Assembly: GCA_030077755.1 (NCBI GenBank)
Contig: JAQJZZ010000008.1
Location: 62,001 to 126,000, forward strand
Direction: 5' to 3'
Source of the DNA: Filosporella fistucella
Taxonomy: Eukaryota; Ascomycota; Leotiomycetes; Helotiales
Length of the DNA: 64,000 nucleotides
Positions within the stretch are counted from its first letter, which is position 1. Every line of letters starts with the position of its first letter. The translations under genes and the position numbers were made by a program. Below are positions 1 to 13,285 of the stretch, one piece after another. The notes under the pieces are model-generated. The model ran no database searches. It had not been told where the DNA came from and saw nothing but the letters and a program-made list of their open reading frames with translations.

Positions 1-194
1 TTACTGATATGGTAGGAGGAGAATTTGAGAACACCCTCGAGCCTTAAAGATCAATTTACTGAATCAGGAAGCCCTGAAAGGCATCGTGTCATAAGCCAAA
101 ATCTATGCGATGTGTATGTCGTGAGTATATACCACAATCCTTATCCAATGAACGCCCCAACTCCAACTCCAAAAGATTGTCTCTTTCCAAGTGC

Positions 195-1782
195 CTACTT
201 GTAATGCTGTGTTTGTGTATAAGCTGGCGCAATTCTCTCCAATTCCACATTCCTCTCCCCACTGTTCTCCTTTCTCAACACCATGGGTACGCCTTTCCGT
301 CTGACGATCGTGAGAACGATATATATCAGTCCCACGACGCCAGCAACAACTCCATAAGCAATCTCGCCATTCTTGCTGTTGGCAGCGAGTCTCAGTCCCA
401 ATCCACCATTTATAACTGCAAGGACCATCAAGATTCGACCAAACCAGATATGAAGATGCGAAACACCCGCTCGGGCGAAGTTCCGGCGGAATTGGATATG
501 GTGAATGATACCGAAAACGGGTTGGAGGAGGAATAGTACGCAAATCACAAGCCCAAAGATGGTATGTGAGTTGTTGAAAAGCTAAAAAGTCAGCATTATC
601 ATCAAAGGGTTACGATATCTCGCAGAAAGCGAGGAGGGCAACAAATCATAATGATAACGGCGCCCTACCTCGCTTCTCCGTTGAATACCTGGCCTGCCAG
701 GAAACCCATTTGGATAACCGCCTGGAAATCCATTGGGCCGACCTCCTCCAAAGAATGGGAATCTTACATAGCTTTTCATTTCCGCCAATTTGATTCCAAG
801 ACCAAGACCGCAAAGAAGTGCGACAAGACTGAACATTTGGATTGCTGAGTGAACGAACATGTTACCTCCCATTCGCATCCAGATTCCTCCAATCGGGAAG
901 AGTAGGACGACCACAACACCCATTATGATTCCATGTGCCTTTTGGTAGTCGTGGACGACTGCTAAGCTGTTTCCAACAACTGTTGCACCTGAATTTCCAC
1001 TGTTTGAGTTGCTGTTCCCATCATTTCCATCATTGCCATGATCATCGCCTGTCGAGGTAGATGTCGGACTGGAGGCAGAGGCCGTAGTGGTAGCAGATCC
1101 GACAAAAGGATTCGAATTTGCAGAAACGGCCGCCTGGGTAAGATCTAGTCTGACTTGTGTATAACTGCCGTCGCTGTGTTGGTTGATGGAGTATGAAGTA
1201 TCGGAGCTGTCAATGGCAGAGCCAGTCGACCAAGCGGCAATGAAGGGAGAATTCGTAGAGGAAGCTGAGCCGGAAGAGAGTTTGCAAGTTGTGCCTAATC
1301 ATTAGCTTTGTCTCCGCCAGGATAGAAAGACTTACATAGAATATTGGCAATCATCCTTCCATTTACAATTCCACTTCCCCCGAGAAGTGTAACCCCAGAT
1401 GCCAAAGACGAGCTGTATCTTGGCTCCACATGCCCACTTCCCGTCCTTGGACTAATAGTCACATTCCCATTTCCATCACTGTACATGACAAAGATAGTGG
1501 CTCCCGACATCTGCGATCCAATTCCCAATCCCACCCATTGGTAACTTGTCGGCGCACTGAGTTGTAGGTAAATAGGTCCATTGGCAGAGGAAGAGATACT
1601 CGATCCAGAGGGAACTCCAACCGAGTAGCTAGGACCAGGAGAGAAAGAAGCTAAAGCATTTGTTTTTGATACTATTCCCAACATCAGTTACATTCCTCGG
1701 CCGCAGCATATAACTAAACACAAGCAAGATCCGACGTACCTAAACCAGCAATAGCCAGCAGATTCTGGTATTGAAGCCTCAT
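195..1782 (-). CDS. DOMON-cytochrome b561 membrane protein, 4 exons
   Basis: Exons 1782-1740, 1671-1336, 1294-768 and 581-195 give about 430 residues. Residues 1-22 are a signal peptide. A DOMON cytochrome domain follows, with the motifs WVGLGIGSQMSG and GHVEP, whose Met and His are the usual heme b ligands. A Ser/Thr/Asn/Gly-rich linker leads to a cytochrome b561 domain that starts at HGIIMGVVVVLLFPIGG and has about five membrane helices with histidines (HSAIQ, NNSHTIFG, IIHHIQF). The family moves electrons across membranes; fungal members resemble the cytochrome part of cellobiose dehydrogenase. Exon joins were set by frame and by family continuity (KSY to LFNNSH). The 41-nt second intron is very short. 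The C-terminal tail is cytosolic and basic. The start at 1782 is chosen because it supplies the signal peptide. Role in extracellular or plasma-membrane redox is inferred. Confidence 0.85.
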
Positions 1783-3016
1783 GATGAAGAATCAATCGAA
1801 AGCAAAATCCAAGAAATGTACGGAATATTATTGTTCAACCTTGCAAACCACACACGGCGACAGGGACAATAAATATATAAAAAGAGAATGGTCGGTGCAC
1901 TTTAATAGATCTCACCTGTGTCTTACCCTGTTCCTTCCCTCCACCTCAATCCCTTGGGTGTTTCAGGCCGGGAGAGACGACCGCCGTGCGCTTGCGGGGT
2001 TCATCCATTCCAAATCCCACAGGGCAGAACAAAGACAAAAAAGGACGAATCATGTTCAGCGCATTTGAGGAATCGTGGAGGCTGAGTGCAGCCACATTAC
2101 GCGTTAGTTGGGTGCCGGAGTTGAACTGTGGGTGGTGGGCTGTATCTACTGTACTGGTAGGTTGGGTTGTTTGTTGCAGGGGAGATGCGGTGATTGTGCA
2201 CTGGACGAGCGCTGGGTATGGAGGTAAGGTACTCTAGAACGGGGAAAGTGCTGGATTAAGGACATGGGTAAGGTGGTTACCTTCGTAGAATTGGGTTCAA
2301 TCTGCAGGGTAATACGGTTAGTGTACGCTGTTAGTATACTTGGTCCTACTGGTATTACAATTACAGCAGAGTAAACCCGGCTATGTTAGGGTACCGTTAA
2401 AATACGTTGTCTACTTGTACAAGTATTACAGACCCACCGTCAATCACTTGCTCGGTGCTGGTCTCCTCTGGGTTTAGGATGCAGTTCTCGGCCACCGAGC
2501 GTGATATCAGGTGTCTCAACTCCCAATCAGTTCCTTATCGCTGCAGCCAAGGAACCATTACGCGTGGCTCTTGTATACCCATACTTTAAAACTGCATGTC
2601 GTGATACTTGACATTCGTGCGCGTTGAATGCGAAACTTGAAGATCTTCTTGGTATGATGTGAATATGATTGTGGCTCTTCAGAGGTGTCTAATAGCAATG
2701 GAGATGAGGAAACGAGCACAAGTACGGAGAGAGTGGTAGCCGGGGCTAAGATTGGCAGCTAATTATAAGCTTGATTTATGGGGGGATCACAATTGTCATG
2801 CTGTTTTCAGCTTGTTGATAGTGTCCGAAATATAGGTAAGGGGTCTGGACTTTACTAATTTCTCATGTACTTGCTGTTGCTTGTGCCTGACGGGAGTGTC
2901 TACGAATCCTGAAGAATATACATTTGGCCCAGATAGAAGGTGTAATAACTACTTGACAATAGCGCAATACTGCAATCGTAATCGCCTCCAACATCACCAA
3001 GAGTTATCAAAATTAC
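1783..3016. other. intergenic, no gene supported
   Basis: The stretch upstream of the DOMON gene has only short reading frames without recognisable domains or splice-consistent extensions. It should contain the promoter of that gene. I see nothing else that I can support. Confidence 0.5.
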
Positions 3017-3978
3017 CTATGATTCAAACTCCATAAGACATCTCGAAAACACAATCTCCCCAGCAGAATCCCTGTGCGCATCATAAATATCCCCACACTC
3101 ACAAGTCATCCTACCATCCTTCTTTTTATAATCAAAAGAAAAGTCCCAGTTAAAACTATTCTGCCTTTGAATCTCATACAAAGACCTCTTCAACTTACCA
3201 TCAATGTCCTTCTCGCCCAACGTACCATACACGCCTCGATAAGCACTTCAATCGCAATAGCAACTCCGCGTTCCAGCTTCTGATTCGCAACGCTATGCTT
3301 GTAGCCCTCATGGCCACATCCGTATTTGTTTGTTGATTTTTTGAAGAAGGTATTCAACGGGGAATTTCCCATTCTAGAAACATGCCTCAATTGGGAATGA
3401 TTTAATCCCTACGGACACCAGTACCTCCCAACCGCAGTCCACTCAGCTGTCAGATGCCGAACGCACAGAAACGTGGTCCTGTCTACAAAGTCAAATGGGG
3501 TTGTGTCGTGGCTGAGTAATTCATCCTCCCGTGTCCTCGCATCGCGGATTCTGCACTGCACAACTGGCATCATAATTCCAAGAAAGGCACCTCCAATCCC
3601 ATGGAGATCGTTTGCACATCCTTCTGAGTCAGCAATCACCAACCATTAACTCCCTTTACGGTAATATCTCCCTCTTACCATATCCTATCCAGCGCATCAA
3701 ACAGGTACGTGAAAATCATATTCGGCACAATGCTCTAAAAGTGGTTCATCCACCAGTTTCGTTTCGTTTTGTTTGAATGTCATATCATGTCTTTGCTTTC
3801 TCAATCCCAATGCAAGCACAATCGCAAGCACAGATCTATTTCTCGGCAAGCAGATATCGGGATGTTTCGGCTGACAGATGACGTGGATCTGTCGGTGCGG
3901 GAAAAGTTTCCTGTTAGTTGCGTGCAGGGTTGGAGGCTTGGAGAGAGGTGGGAGCCGCATGTCAATTTCTTTAGTCAA
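3017..3978 (-). pseudogene. broken minus-strand coding remnant, Cys-containing product
   Basis: Several adjoining minus-strand frames look coding but cannot be joined. At 3697-3978 and 3409-3642 the products end in EYDFHVPV and begin near EGCANDLHG. A good donor (GTAAGAGG) and acceptor lie between them, but the splice makes a stop. Downstream, 3390-3190 (with NKYGCGHEGYK and VAIAIEVLIEA) runs into 3232-3017 (YGTLGEKDIDGK, then FSFDYKKKDGRMTCECG) only through a one-base frame change near 3235. The last part has several cysteines and could be the mature part of a small secreted protein. No family recognised. It is a decayed gene, or less likely a gene with sequencing errors. Confidence 0.4.
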
Positions 3979-5473
3979 TTCTTAGTATTGAGCTTAGAGA
4001 TAGGTATATTTTATGGAATGTTATGTTGATATCGATGGGGAGAATTGGATGTGGATGTGATGTAAGACTTCAGGTAAGCGATGGAGACAGGTTTCATTGA
4101 GGTAGTGTACGCCGTGTTCGTACTCGTGTCGTTCATTTCCTGAGTTGCTGCGGAGGAAAGTATAATATACGATGCTTGCTACCTCTATCCAGGGCAGGGA
4201 AGGTAGAAAGTGTAAATGACTTCATTTTACTGAGTTTTCTTCTCTTGTTTATGGTTTCAATCTGCACGTCGAAATGTAAAGTTTAGGAAAATGGATGATA
4301 AGTACTCCAATTTCCATTCATTAAACGAAAGGAGGCAGACAGATTGAATTGTGCATGCTTGCATTAAATTCTAATGTTGAATCAAGGGCTCAAGAAGTTG
4401 AGCAGAATTAATGCAAACTTCTACTCAATTCTCCAAATCAATGATGTAGGCATATCCACTTCCCCATTCATTCTCTTGGTTCAACGTCAAAAAAATACAT
4501 ATCGCGTTGGTACCTCTACTCCCGATCGCTCTCCCCTCATCTATCCCCATCTCTACCCTCCTTCCAAACCACTCATACTCATGAGCCCCATCTATTCCCA
4601 TTTTCGCATATGACGCCATACAAATTTTCAAACAGGGCCCTTCGTCGCATCAGCTTTCCAATCTACCTTATCCGTCTCTTAGACTCTCGACTCTCCCTCC
4701 CATTCCCTCCCAAAAGCCAAAATCCCTAACTCCCAACTCTGAGAAAATTGTTACAACCCTGGAACAACTTTCCGACATCTCAGGAACTCTGAACGCGTGG
4801 CAAGAGTCACACAGAGGATTGAGCTCAAAGATGTGAGAGAGACATGTGAAAGGTATAGATCAGATGAGATGAAATGCCCAGACGGAGAGATGAGCGGTTC
4901 GTTGAGGTCTGTGAGCATAGCATCATTGAAGCCATAAGCTGGAAGGTCTGTGTATTCTCAAGGGCTCGGCCAGTGACATCATTTCACAGCATTCACAAAA
5001 AGAAGAAGTCAATGTAACAATATTTATTCAATCACTAGGAAAAAAGCTCGCCAGCATACATCAGATCATGCCACATCAGAGAAGGTTCACGCAATCCCAT
5101 AAACACCAGCCCATCCTGCGCCATTGCAAGAAACGCTGAAATCTCGGAAATATCTTGGGCAAACCTCACCGATAGTCACCCCTCGTATTTGTGGAAACAA
5201 CTACAACAGCTTTTCAACATTTTGGGCACACTCCTCCTCCCCCGGTTCCAACGATGAATAGCCAGAAAGCTATCATGTATTTCAAGAAAACAACAGATGA
5301 CCATACATCTCAGTAGTGAACAACAAACAAGAAAAAGTAAAAAAGGGAATCACGACTTTTGTGCGTCTATGAGCTTTTGTCTAGCCATTAATTTTCAGGC
5401 AGAGCAAATGTCAAGGTCAGGGATATCTACTTTCGAAGATATGCCGTCCTTGGCGTAATGAAAGCAAAGGGTT
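3979..5473. other. intergenic, no gene supported
   Basis: About 1.5 kb between the 3' end of the acidic nuclear-type gene and the broken remnant. Short frames only, AT-rich in parts. I see no RNA gene or repeat that I can support. Confidence 0.5.
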
Positions 5474-7093
5474 TTATATCAAGCTTTTGTTTCTTTTGTG
5501 ACCATGGTAATCTTCACCGTCGTATCTGCGCTTTCGACTCAGTTGTGACAGTGGGCTACCTGGGCTGACTGCGAGAGGAGGGCGAATGGTGGATTTGTGC
5601 TTGCGGACAGGAGTAATGGGTGTGTTTGCATGATGAAGACGACCTGACTTGACTCCTCGAATGGTACCCTCCAGAAGGCTGCCTCCAAAGGCAAGCGAGT
5701 CCCGAGACGCGATGTTGCGATTCAACAGTTGATGACGATTTTGATTGCTTCGGAATGCGGCGACACCATGCTTCTCAAAATGGTCGAGAAGAGGATGAAC
5801 TTGATCTTCGCTTCTGGCAGTTGTTGGTCGAGCAGGAGTTGATGATGGACAGCCTGGTGTAGAGGCAGGCGCGCAAGTTTCATCACTTGGTACATCTTCG
5901 TTTTCATCGGCAGATGATTCCTCCCCAAACTGAAGGAAGTCGTCGACATTCCATAAATCCTCATCATCCAAATCGTCCTCATCGTATCCAGAAGAACTAT
6001 CTTGTGCGACGGTACCATCGGCATTGACGCTCATGAAGGGATAGAACGCCTCTGGTGGTCCCAAAACCTGTCCGCCGAGGTTTTCGTAGGTAAATGGATC
6101 GTTCCATGAATTCATTGCACTCATCATGATATTACCAGAGTTGCTGATCATAGGAGAAGACTCAACGATAGGAGCGACTTGTTGGAATGTAGTACGTGCA
6201 GGGGTACCATCAACACTGAATCTTCGTACTTGTACATTTTCCACGTTGTACATTATCATTCTGTTGGTTCCTGTATGAATGACACCATACGGTTTTGACC
6301 CGTCATGGATGAAGGTACTCAGGCGAGGTTGGCGGATCGGCTGGCGGCGAGATATGGTCATTTCCTCCTCATCAGATGAAGCATCAGCAGATCGACGAAG
6401 TAGGGACTTTGCAGGTAGATATTTGGCCGCTGGTGGAAGGTCTTCATCGGTAGTTTCGCCTTCATCAGCTGCAAAATGTTAGCAATGACCTGCACAGAGT
6501 ATTGGCTACCGACTTTCGTAGCCACTGGATGATCCGCTTTCAGATCCATCAGAGTTATCGGCTTCGTCTTCGTATTCCATGACATCTCCTTCACCTTGAT
6601 AATCATAGTATGATCCATTGGAAAGGTTATCATCATCTTGGTCAATTTCTCGGCGAAAGCCCGGGTCGAGTTCATTTTTCGTGATGAAGATATCTGGATA
6701 GAGTGGATCATCATCTTCCTCATCATCTGATATCTCGCTATCAGAAACATTCTTGAATCGAACTCTTCGAGGTGGTGGTTCATCGGGTTGGAACTCTTGA
6801 TCAAAGAATGGAATATCTTGTCCTAAAATTTCGTTCTGATCGTCAAACTCAAATCCTTCCCAAACTTGTCCATCATCAATGAGAGGCCGAGGAGTATCCT
6901 GCATATCATCTTCCGACTCAATGATTGCACGCTCCTCGGCCACTTCAACATCTGGCTCATCTTCTTCAGAGTCGGAAATTTGGTCAACCCCACCATAATC
7001 ATCATCATCTGAAGACTCTTGTGAATGATTTCCTCCTTGTGGCATCTTCTGCGCAGGGGGGGGAGTCGCTCTGTGACGCAAGTTTCGAGACAT
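5474..7093 (-). CDS. acidic, disordered nuclear-type protein, possibly CRF1/IFH1-like
   Basis: Exons 7093-6514 and 6468-5474 (intron 45 nt, donor GTCGGT) encode about 524 residues. The N-terminal 230 residues are strongly acidic and serine-rich (SSDDDDYGG, SDSEEDEPD, EDEADNSDGSESGSSSG). Then come ETDEGETTDEDLPP, a basic patch SLLRR, and a conserved-looking block RQPRLSTFIHDGSKPYGVIHTG. A second acidic stretch (DEDDLDDEDLW) precedes a basic C-terminus with SRKRRYDG and GHKRNK, likely nuclear-localisation signals. The arrangement TTDEDLPP, LLRR, then a short globular strand-rich block recalls fungal CRF1/IFH1-type transcription cofactors of ribosomal-protein genes; I hold this only as a possibility. 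No catalytic motif. A conserved unknown nuclear protein is the safe reading. Confidence 0.7.
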
Positions 7094-10000
7094 TTTGTCT
7101 TTTTGGTATATGCGGGGTGCGTTTGAAAATTGGCGGTGTAGGGGACGGAGAGTTTGTATGTTTCGTATTTAAGGCTCCGCACTAAAAAAAAAATGACGGC
7201 AGCGTGTAGTTTAAAGTCGATTGAGGTTATCGAGATAGGTAGGAGGGTGGTAGAGGTCGTAGTGTTGGAGATTCGAGGAGGGGATTCGAATGGCGGTGGT
7301 CGCGGATGGAGTGTCACTCCTCAATGGCAGAGCGCAACTCGATCTTAATTTTTGTGTGATGAAGACTCTAAATTGTAGGCCACTCTGGCTAGACAATTAA
7401 AAGTCTGATTTCTTCGTCGAGGTCGATAGATTGGTGAATATCTCGTTGGCTGAAGGACCACGGACACGCTCCGATCGAGCGTGCCCGCAGTGGGCGTTCA
7501 CAGCTCAGCGATAGCCTGCGGCATGATTCTCGACGAAGGGTAATGTATTTATGTGCGTTTTTGAGAGTATTTTAGTGTGACTTCGTTGTCTGTGGGGGGG
7601 ATGTTGTTTGGAGTTGAAGGAGAGAAGAAGAAATCGGGTTTTCGAGGTGGAGTAAAGTCTCGACATAATTTCTCGCTTAGTGGCAGCAGCGGCGTTGCGC
7701 TGCCATGCTCATGATTGTCCCTACTGTTTCTCCACTCCACATGCTTGAACCGCGCTGTGTTCGCACTACTGCGCCTATTGCCTCACTCTCAGCGTTTGGG
7801 TCATGGATAAATGGGTGCTGATTGGGTACATCAAGTGTTCACCGCTACATCTTTTAGGTAAGGGGGATGTTGAAGCATGGTTAGAGAGGAATGGTAAGAT
7901 AATGTGTTACAAGATGTCGCATTGGTATTCGTTGCAGAGGGTGGAGATGACTACACCGTGTACAAGTACCTCTGCATCCAGTATCTGTTTGTAGGGTCAA
8001 GGACACTTCAACGACTTCGTATCTGGAGACTGAACAGCAGATCTCAGGGTCTTGTGGGGAGATGCAAGAGAAAATGCTCGATCAATACATCCTGGGACGG
8101 TCCCAGTGTTTCTGCATTTCATTTATACAGCACAACATCTGACAGGAAGGTCAAGAGAAAATCATGAAGATCAGTTCACATCATGAGGAAGTACTTCGTC
8201 AGCGGAGCCCCCTATTCTACCTATTTTATCCGGTGTTCCCCTCCTGTTCAATACCTTTTTGGTACGGTACAACAAACTCTGTACGAGGATTCTCCCTATA
8301 ACATCAGTCCCATCCGTGACGGATGGGTCGTCCAGGGACCAGAGGCTCCGTGCTGAACCTGAACCTGAACAACACATTTAGACCGAATGACGCAGAGGGG
8401 TAAATCGAGTCATGGCCATAGTCATAGAAGACAAGACGGGAGAATTGACTCAAAGTGTATAGCCACGCGCAAAGTCTAAGTGGGCTAGATGGAAAAAGTG
8501 AGGTGTCATCTATTGTCACTGTATTGTTCATGGCCTTGTCATTGGTTTCTCTATCGTCTGCTTTTCACCTGGTAGTTTAAACATTTTTCGTCCTGAAATT
8601 TTCATTTATTTTTGTGGGACTTTTTCTGCCATGTCTCACCGATGAGGGGAGCAAATTCGCCTAAAATGCAACGGCCGTTTAGAGTTATCGACGCTAACCG
8701 AATTGAGTCGACGATTACCCCTCCAAAGGGTCTGGCACGTGGAAAGTTTCCCAACAGAGAGATTCGGGAAGACGTCATTATACATTATCAATAGACGCTT
8801 GTAGGTAGAGCTTCGTGTCTTTGAACCATGATTTTTACGCTTTAAGAATGCCTCAGTAATTCTTCTTAAGGTCGGTCTAAGTCACGTGACTTACCCCTCC
8901 AGCCAAGGTCGCTAGCTTCACTCTCGAAAAATGCTCTTTGTCGATTCTATCTGTGGACAATAAATGGCATTGAAGATAATAGTTCTTAACAATAATATAT
9001 CTTGACAGTATCGAAGGTTAATAAGAACTTTCATCCCTTCATCCCTCCAAATCTATATTCATACGAAAAATATCTTGTTCAATGCCATATTACCTTCACC
9101 TCGATCCCAGTATTGAGCCTACCAACCGCTGCTACACGTGAGAAAGGATCTGATATCCGAACCTTCTCCTGTAACCCACCATTGATTGATCCAAGTTGTT
9201 TGATTGCAGCGAGTCAAGAATATGTCTCTTTTTATACGGGAACTTCATAAGAGAAGAAGCCAAGGCTGAGAACAACTTTTCGTCGTTGCTGTGTGAAGTT
9301 CGAAGCTCAACTTCAAATTCAACTTTTCTAAGGTTATAAACCATGAGAGGGTTGGAATTTGAAGGAAACATAATGAAAGATATTTTTCTGCAGGGATTTC
9401 TGCTCTTTTCACACTCATTTCAACTTTGAATTTCTAATCAAATTCAATACTAAAATGATCTAAATTTCAGTAACCCTGCCTTCCTGTTCAGTTTCTTCGA
9501 GTCCTCCGACTTCTTGAGAGCAATGTATATAACATCTCCTCCTCATCCACTATTCTATCATATACCACCAGCAATAAGGAGACTTGCTTCAGGGTCTAAG
9601 GTGTAGCGGAATGACCTGCCATCGCACAATCGACCTGCGCTTTTTACAGGTTCTGCTTGGCACGATGGAAGATTACGAGAAGTATTTAGTGGTAATATTT
9701 GGAGTAGGTTGAACAAGTTATGTATAGAGTAGAAAACAAGAAAGGAGACGAGATACTAGGAGGAATTTCGTCCGATGCGAGTGGCTACTCATGACAACTT
9801 CAGCTCTTGACAGTTGCATTTATTGCCGATTTCGTTTTATTGATGATGATAGCTATTTCTTGCGGTCCTACCCCCCGACGGCGGAAGAAGTTCAGATATT
9901 GTTACAATTCCCAGCAAAACTTGCTATATCTAGGAAACTGTCTAGGTGTCAACGTATTCAACACTACGAGTCCGGTAGGGTCTATATCTCTGTGTAATGC

Positions 10001-10305
10001 TGCCCTGCCCTGGCTGGGATCGCTTTTTGATTTCCTCAGCTACTTCCGAACAAGCCAACTCCATCAACAACTCGTGCAACGAATTGTGGTGAGCACTGTT
10101 GGCTTTCAGATTCCGAGAATTTGGGAGCTTTCATTCAAAATCGCAATTGCCTATTTGGCCTCCGATTTGCAAGATAGGCAAAAAAGATTTCAGGCTGTTC
10201 TGGTGAATATTTTGGAAATTCATTACACATTATATATACAGTTCAATCTTTGCAAGACCATGGCCCCCTCCATACCCACTCAAGTTTCAAAGTCATCCCA
10301 TTACC
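7094..10305. other. 3.2-kb intergenic stretch, no gene supported
   Basis: It lies upstream of the acidic nuclear-type gene and downstream of the GMC flavoprotein gene. All reading frames are short or overlap AT-rich low-complexity sequence. The longest, plus strand 9807-10376, has no recognisable domain and runs into the 3' end of the flavoprotein gene, so I do not call it. Confidence 0.5.
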
Positions 10306-12064
10306 CTATAAACAGCCAATATTTTTACCATCAAGAGCAAGGATCAACTCACTTGCTCTCTCTGCGGCAGCCATGATGCCAAATTGCGGATTAACAGTCA
10401 ATGGAGAGACGATACTTCCATCGACGACATGTAAATTCTTCATTCCAGTAACAACAGTATTCGCATCCACACACTTGCCGATCCTACAGCTGCTTGACCA
10501 GTGATTTACCTGTCCCTTGGCATACGCAGAGAAAGTGGTGATGTATTTCTCGATCTCTGCCGCAGTGGAGGACTGTGGGATGTTCAACGAGGTGAGACCG
10601 GAAGCTGGGAGCTTTTGGAAGATCTTGAAGATGAATGCTGCAATATCTTTTGCGTCTTGTGGATTGGAATAATATACATTGCCGTCGGGACCGGGCACGA
10701 ATTTGGGATCTAGAACCACTTTACCAGAAGACTTAAGCCCGGATGTGCCGTACACGTTCAAGGTGATGACATTGGGCCCCGTGTAATCTGCGTAGCCAGA
10801 AGAGTCGATTGTGCCTTGAAGTCCTGCTATGCTGCCATCGTCGTGTTTGATGGTATCCCAGAAGACAGATGTCTCGCTGGCAAAGGTATACGGGCCACTT
10901 CTGTTCTGGAGGTAGAGATCTTTGTCGTTCGCTGCCGGGCTGTCATACGAGTACACATATGATTCCACCGAAGAGTCTTGCAACTCGATGAATGTATTTG
11001 GGTTGTCGAAGAGGCCCTCGCCGATGGCCGTTGAATTGATCCAGTGGGTTGCAGGAACCGTCAGCTTTCCAGCGGATTGGAGGCTCGACAAGGTAGCTGG
11101 ATCTCCGATTCCGGAGAACATTAAAAGAGCGGGACTTCGAAGAGCTCCACCACTCATGATAGCCCGACCGCTTGGAGCCAAACTTATAGTCTTCTCCTCT
11201 CCGTCAACCATCACTACTACTCCAGTTGCCTGGTTTCCATTTCGTACAACACGCACAGCCAATGTTCCACTCTGCAGATGGAAGTTCGGTCGCTTCAACG
11301 CGGCCTGGAGATATGTAACTACAGGCCCACCTCGCTGTCCGTTGGCATAATCGAAAATTGGATAGCCAAACACCTCTGTTTTGTTATCCGCCTCTGCATT
11401 GATATCAACGTCCTTGAAGCCAAGTCCATCCACAATCCACTGCTTCGCTGCATTGTATCCCGACTGTAGATATCGTACCCCATCTAGGGAGGTAAGATTC
11501 GTCGAGGGTTGGTTTTTGTATAGCCTGCTTGTAGAATTTTTCATGTCTTTGGATTTCCATCCGTCAGGGAAGTACAGGTCGTAGTCGCTCGCTGGTGGTT
11601 CGAAGAATAGGCCAGCATTGATGGCTGAGCTTCCTCCAATTGTGCATCCTCCGTACCCATTCATCAAACTACCACATGTGAGGTTTCCTCCACTCGAGAA
11701 TATGGATTTGTATAGTCCAGGAACATCGACTCGAGTAAGATTTGTGCCAGCAAGCCATCCCTAGAATTGTCAGATTGGAAGGGAAGGTTTTCGGGACACA
11801 AACTGGTCTGCGGGAATCCAAATCGCCTCCTGTTATACCATATGAAGGGCCACCTCCTTCAATTAGCAGAGTCTGCAAACCTGCAGCTGCCATGCGACTT
11901 GCAACTGGTCACGGTCAGATTGATCCTTCTCGATGCCCTTCGCACTCACCAATGATACCAGCCGGACCGGCCCCTACGATGATAGCATCCCATTGCTGAA
12001 TTGTCCAGTCGGCCAGAGCAGTAGCTGCAAGTGAAGACCAAATAAAAGACTTTAAGAAATACAT
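10306..12064 (-). CDS. secreted GMC flavoprotein, CDH dehydrogenase-domain-like, no cytochrome domain
   Basis: Exons 12064-11950, 11904-11804 and 11760-10306 give about 556 residues. An 18-residue signal peptide precedes the FAD-binding motif IIVGAGPAGIIVASR. PGWLAGTNLTRVDVPGLY and the segment GGCTIGGSSAINAGLFFEP resemble the dehydrogenase domain of cellobiose dehydrogenase (CAZy AA3). The C-terminal active site shows VNHWSSSC (catalytic His) and TVNPQFGIMAAAERASE, with Asn as the second residue as in CDH. The protein starts directly at the flavin domain, so the heme domain and carbohydrate-binding module are absent. Likely it oxidises sugars or oligosaccharides outside the cell. An upstream in-frame ATG at 12097 is rejected because it would bury the signal peptide. 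A DOMON-b561 gene 9 kb away is a possible electron partner (inference only). Confidence 0.9.
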
Positions 12065-13285
12065 TATGAGAACGTTGCTGGACCTACTTTCTAGCACATA
12101 AGGAAGACAACCTACTTATCTCTCTGCCTATCCATCCTACCTACCTCAGAGTTCCATCCGGAAGGTAATATTCACTCCACTTGCGTGCTCTGATACGAGC
12201 ATAGGGCTGTACTACTGAGACAAAAATACAAGAATACGAGTCGACAATGATGTCAGGGGTGTCGGCTGTGGAATGCGATGAAGAGAGCGGCTGAAAAGTC
12301 TATTTTTATGCTGAGATGGAGTTTCTCCGCCCGGCGTCTGTCGGCTTTGGATAGACTACGAAGTGGAGCTCGGCTGCTGGCTTTAGAGTAGGAAATTTCG
12401 GTGCATCATGATTCAAGTCTCTTCAATTTCCGAGTTTATGGGTCATCATGAAGAGATTCTTAAAGTGACAGCTACCAGTGTAGTCTGGTGATCGCGAACA
12501 CACAATTGTTTTGTTCTTTCGTATCTTGCAAAAACCAGGACCCAAACATCCATCCTGCATCACGAGAATCAGGCGTTTCCAGCGAGACATCAGCAATGCC
12601 AGCGCATACGTGTTGGCAGATAAATCCCTGATTTGAGGACCAAAAATCCTTCAATTGCAAGATTTGAACGATGATTCGACTCCGTGTAAGTGAGCATCAA
12701 GCTGAGATGCAGCCTGACCGTGGCTGAAACGAGTCTGCGTTACCCCGCCGTGAAAGGATAGCATCCACCTCCAGTCACATAACGAGCTGTGCGGGATCGA
12801 TCTCTAGTTCTAATTCTAGGCATATCATGTCAATTGGCATCAAGGTGCAAGAAACCATGCCAGCTACCCAGTCTAGTTGATTGAAATGAGCACGTCCGGA
12901 TTGGTAGCTGCAACAAGTCCATTCAAAGGTTCCGATTTTTGGTTTCCGTCCAAAGGACTGGAGCGGTATTTGATTGAGAAGCCCAGAGAAATTAAAAGAG
13001 AAGCCTAATTCCGTCCATCGGACTGGAAAGTTATGTAAAATACAGATCAAAGAAATTAAGAAACAGCCCCACGCTCCCAATATCCTCTTCATCTTATTTC
13101 AGCGAGACGTTGTGCATCCGTTGCCACGTATAAGCATCTGACAGACGGATAGTATCAAGAGAAGGCCACTCGCGACGCTGAACTCGGCACTCTGAGAATC
13201 GATCGTTGCTGTAAAATGTGTTCAGGATTTTTGCGATCTGGTTCATGCAAGTCAATATTTATTCAAATCATGGTTGATTGAAAAC
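12065..13285. other. intergenic, no gene supported
   Basis: Holds the promoter of the flavoprotein gene. A 105-residue minus-strand frame (13092-12775) begins with a hydrophobic segment, but it has no codon or domain support and is not called. Confidence 0.45.

Noticed and set aside
105..536. 143-codon plus-strand frame
   Set aside because: Antisense to the clearly coding last exon of the DOMON-b561 gene.
3643..3696. Intron joining the two upstream parts of the broken Cys-containing gene
   Set aside because: Donor and acceptor look good, but the spliced frame makes a stop at the junction.
9807..10376. 189-codon plus-strand frame
   Set aside because: AT-rich, no domain, overlaps the 3' end of the flavoprotein gene on the other strand.
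12065..12097. Upstream in-frame ATG of the flavoprotein gene
   Set aside because: It would place 11 residues before the signal peptide; the start at 12064 fits better.
12775..13092. 105-residue minus-strand frame with a hydrophobic start, possible small secreted protein
   Set aside because: No cysteine pattern, codon signal or family; the hydrophobic start alone is not enough.
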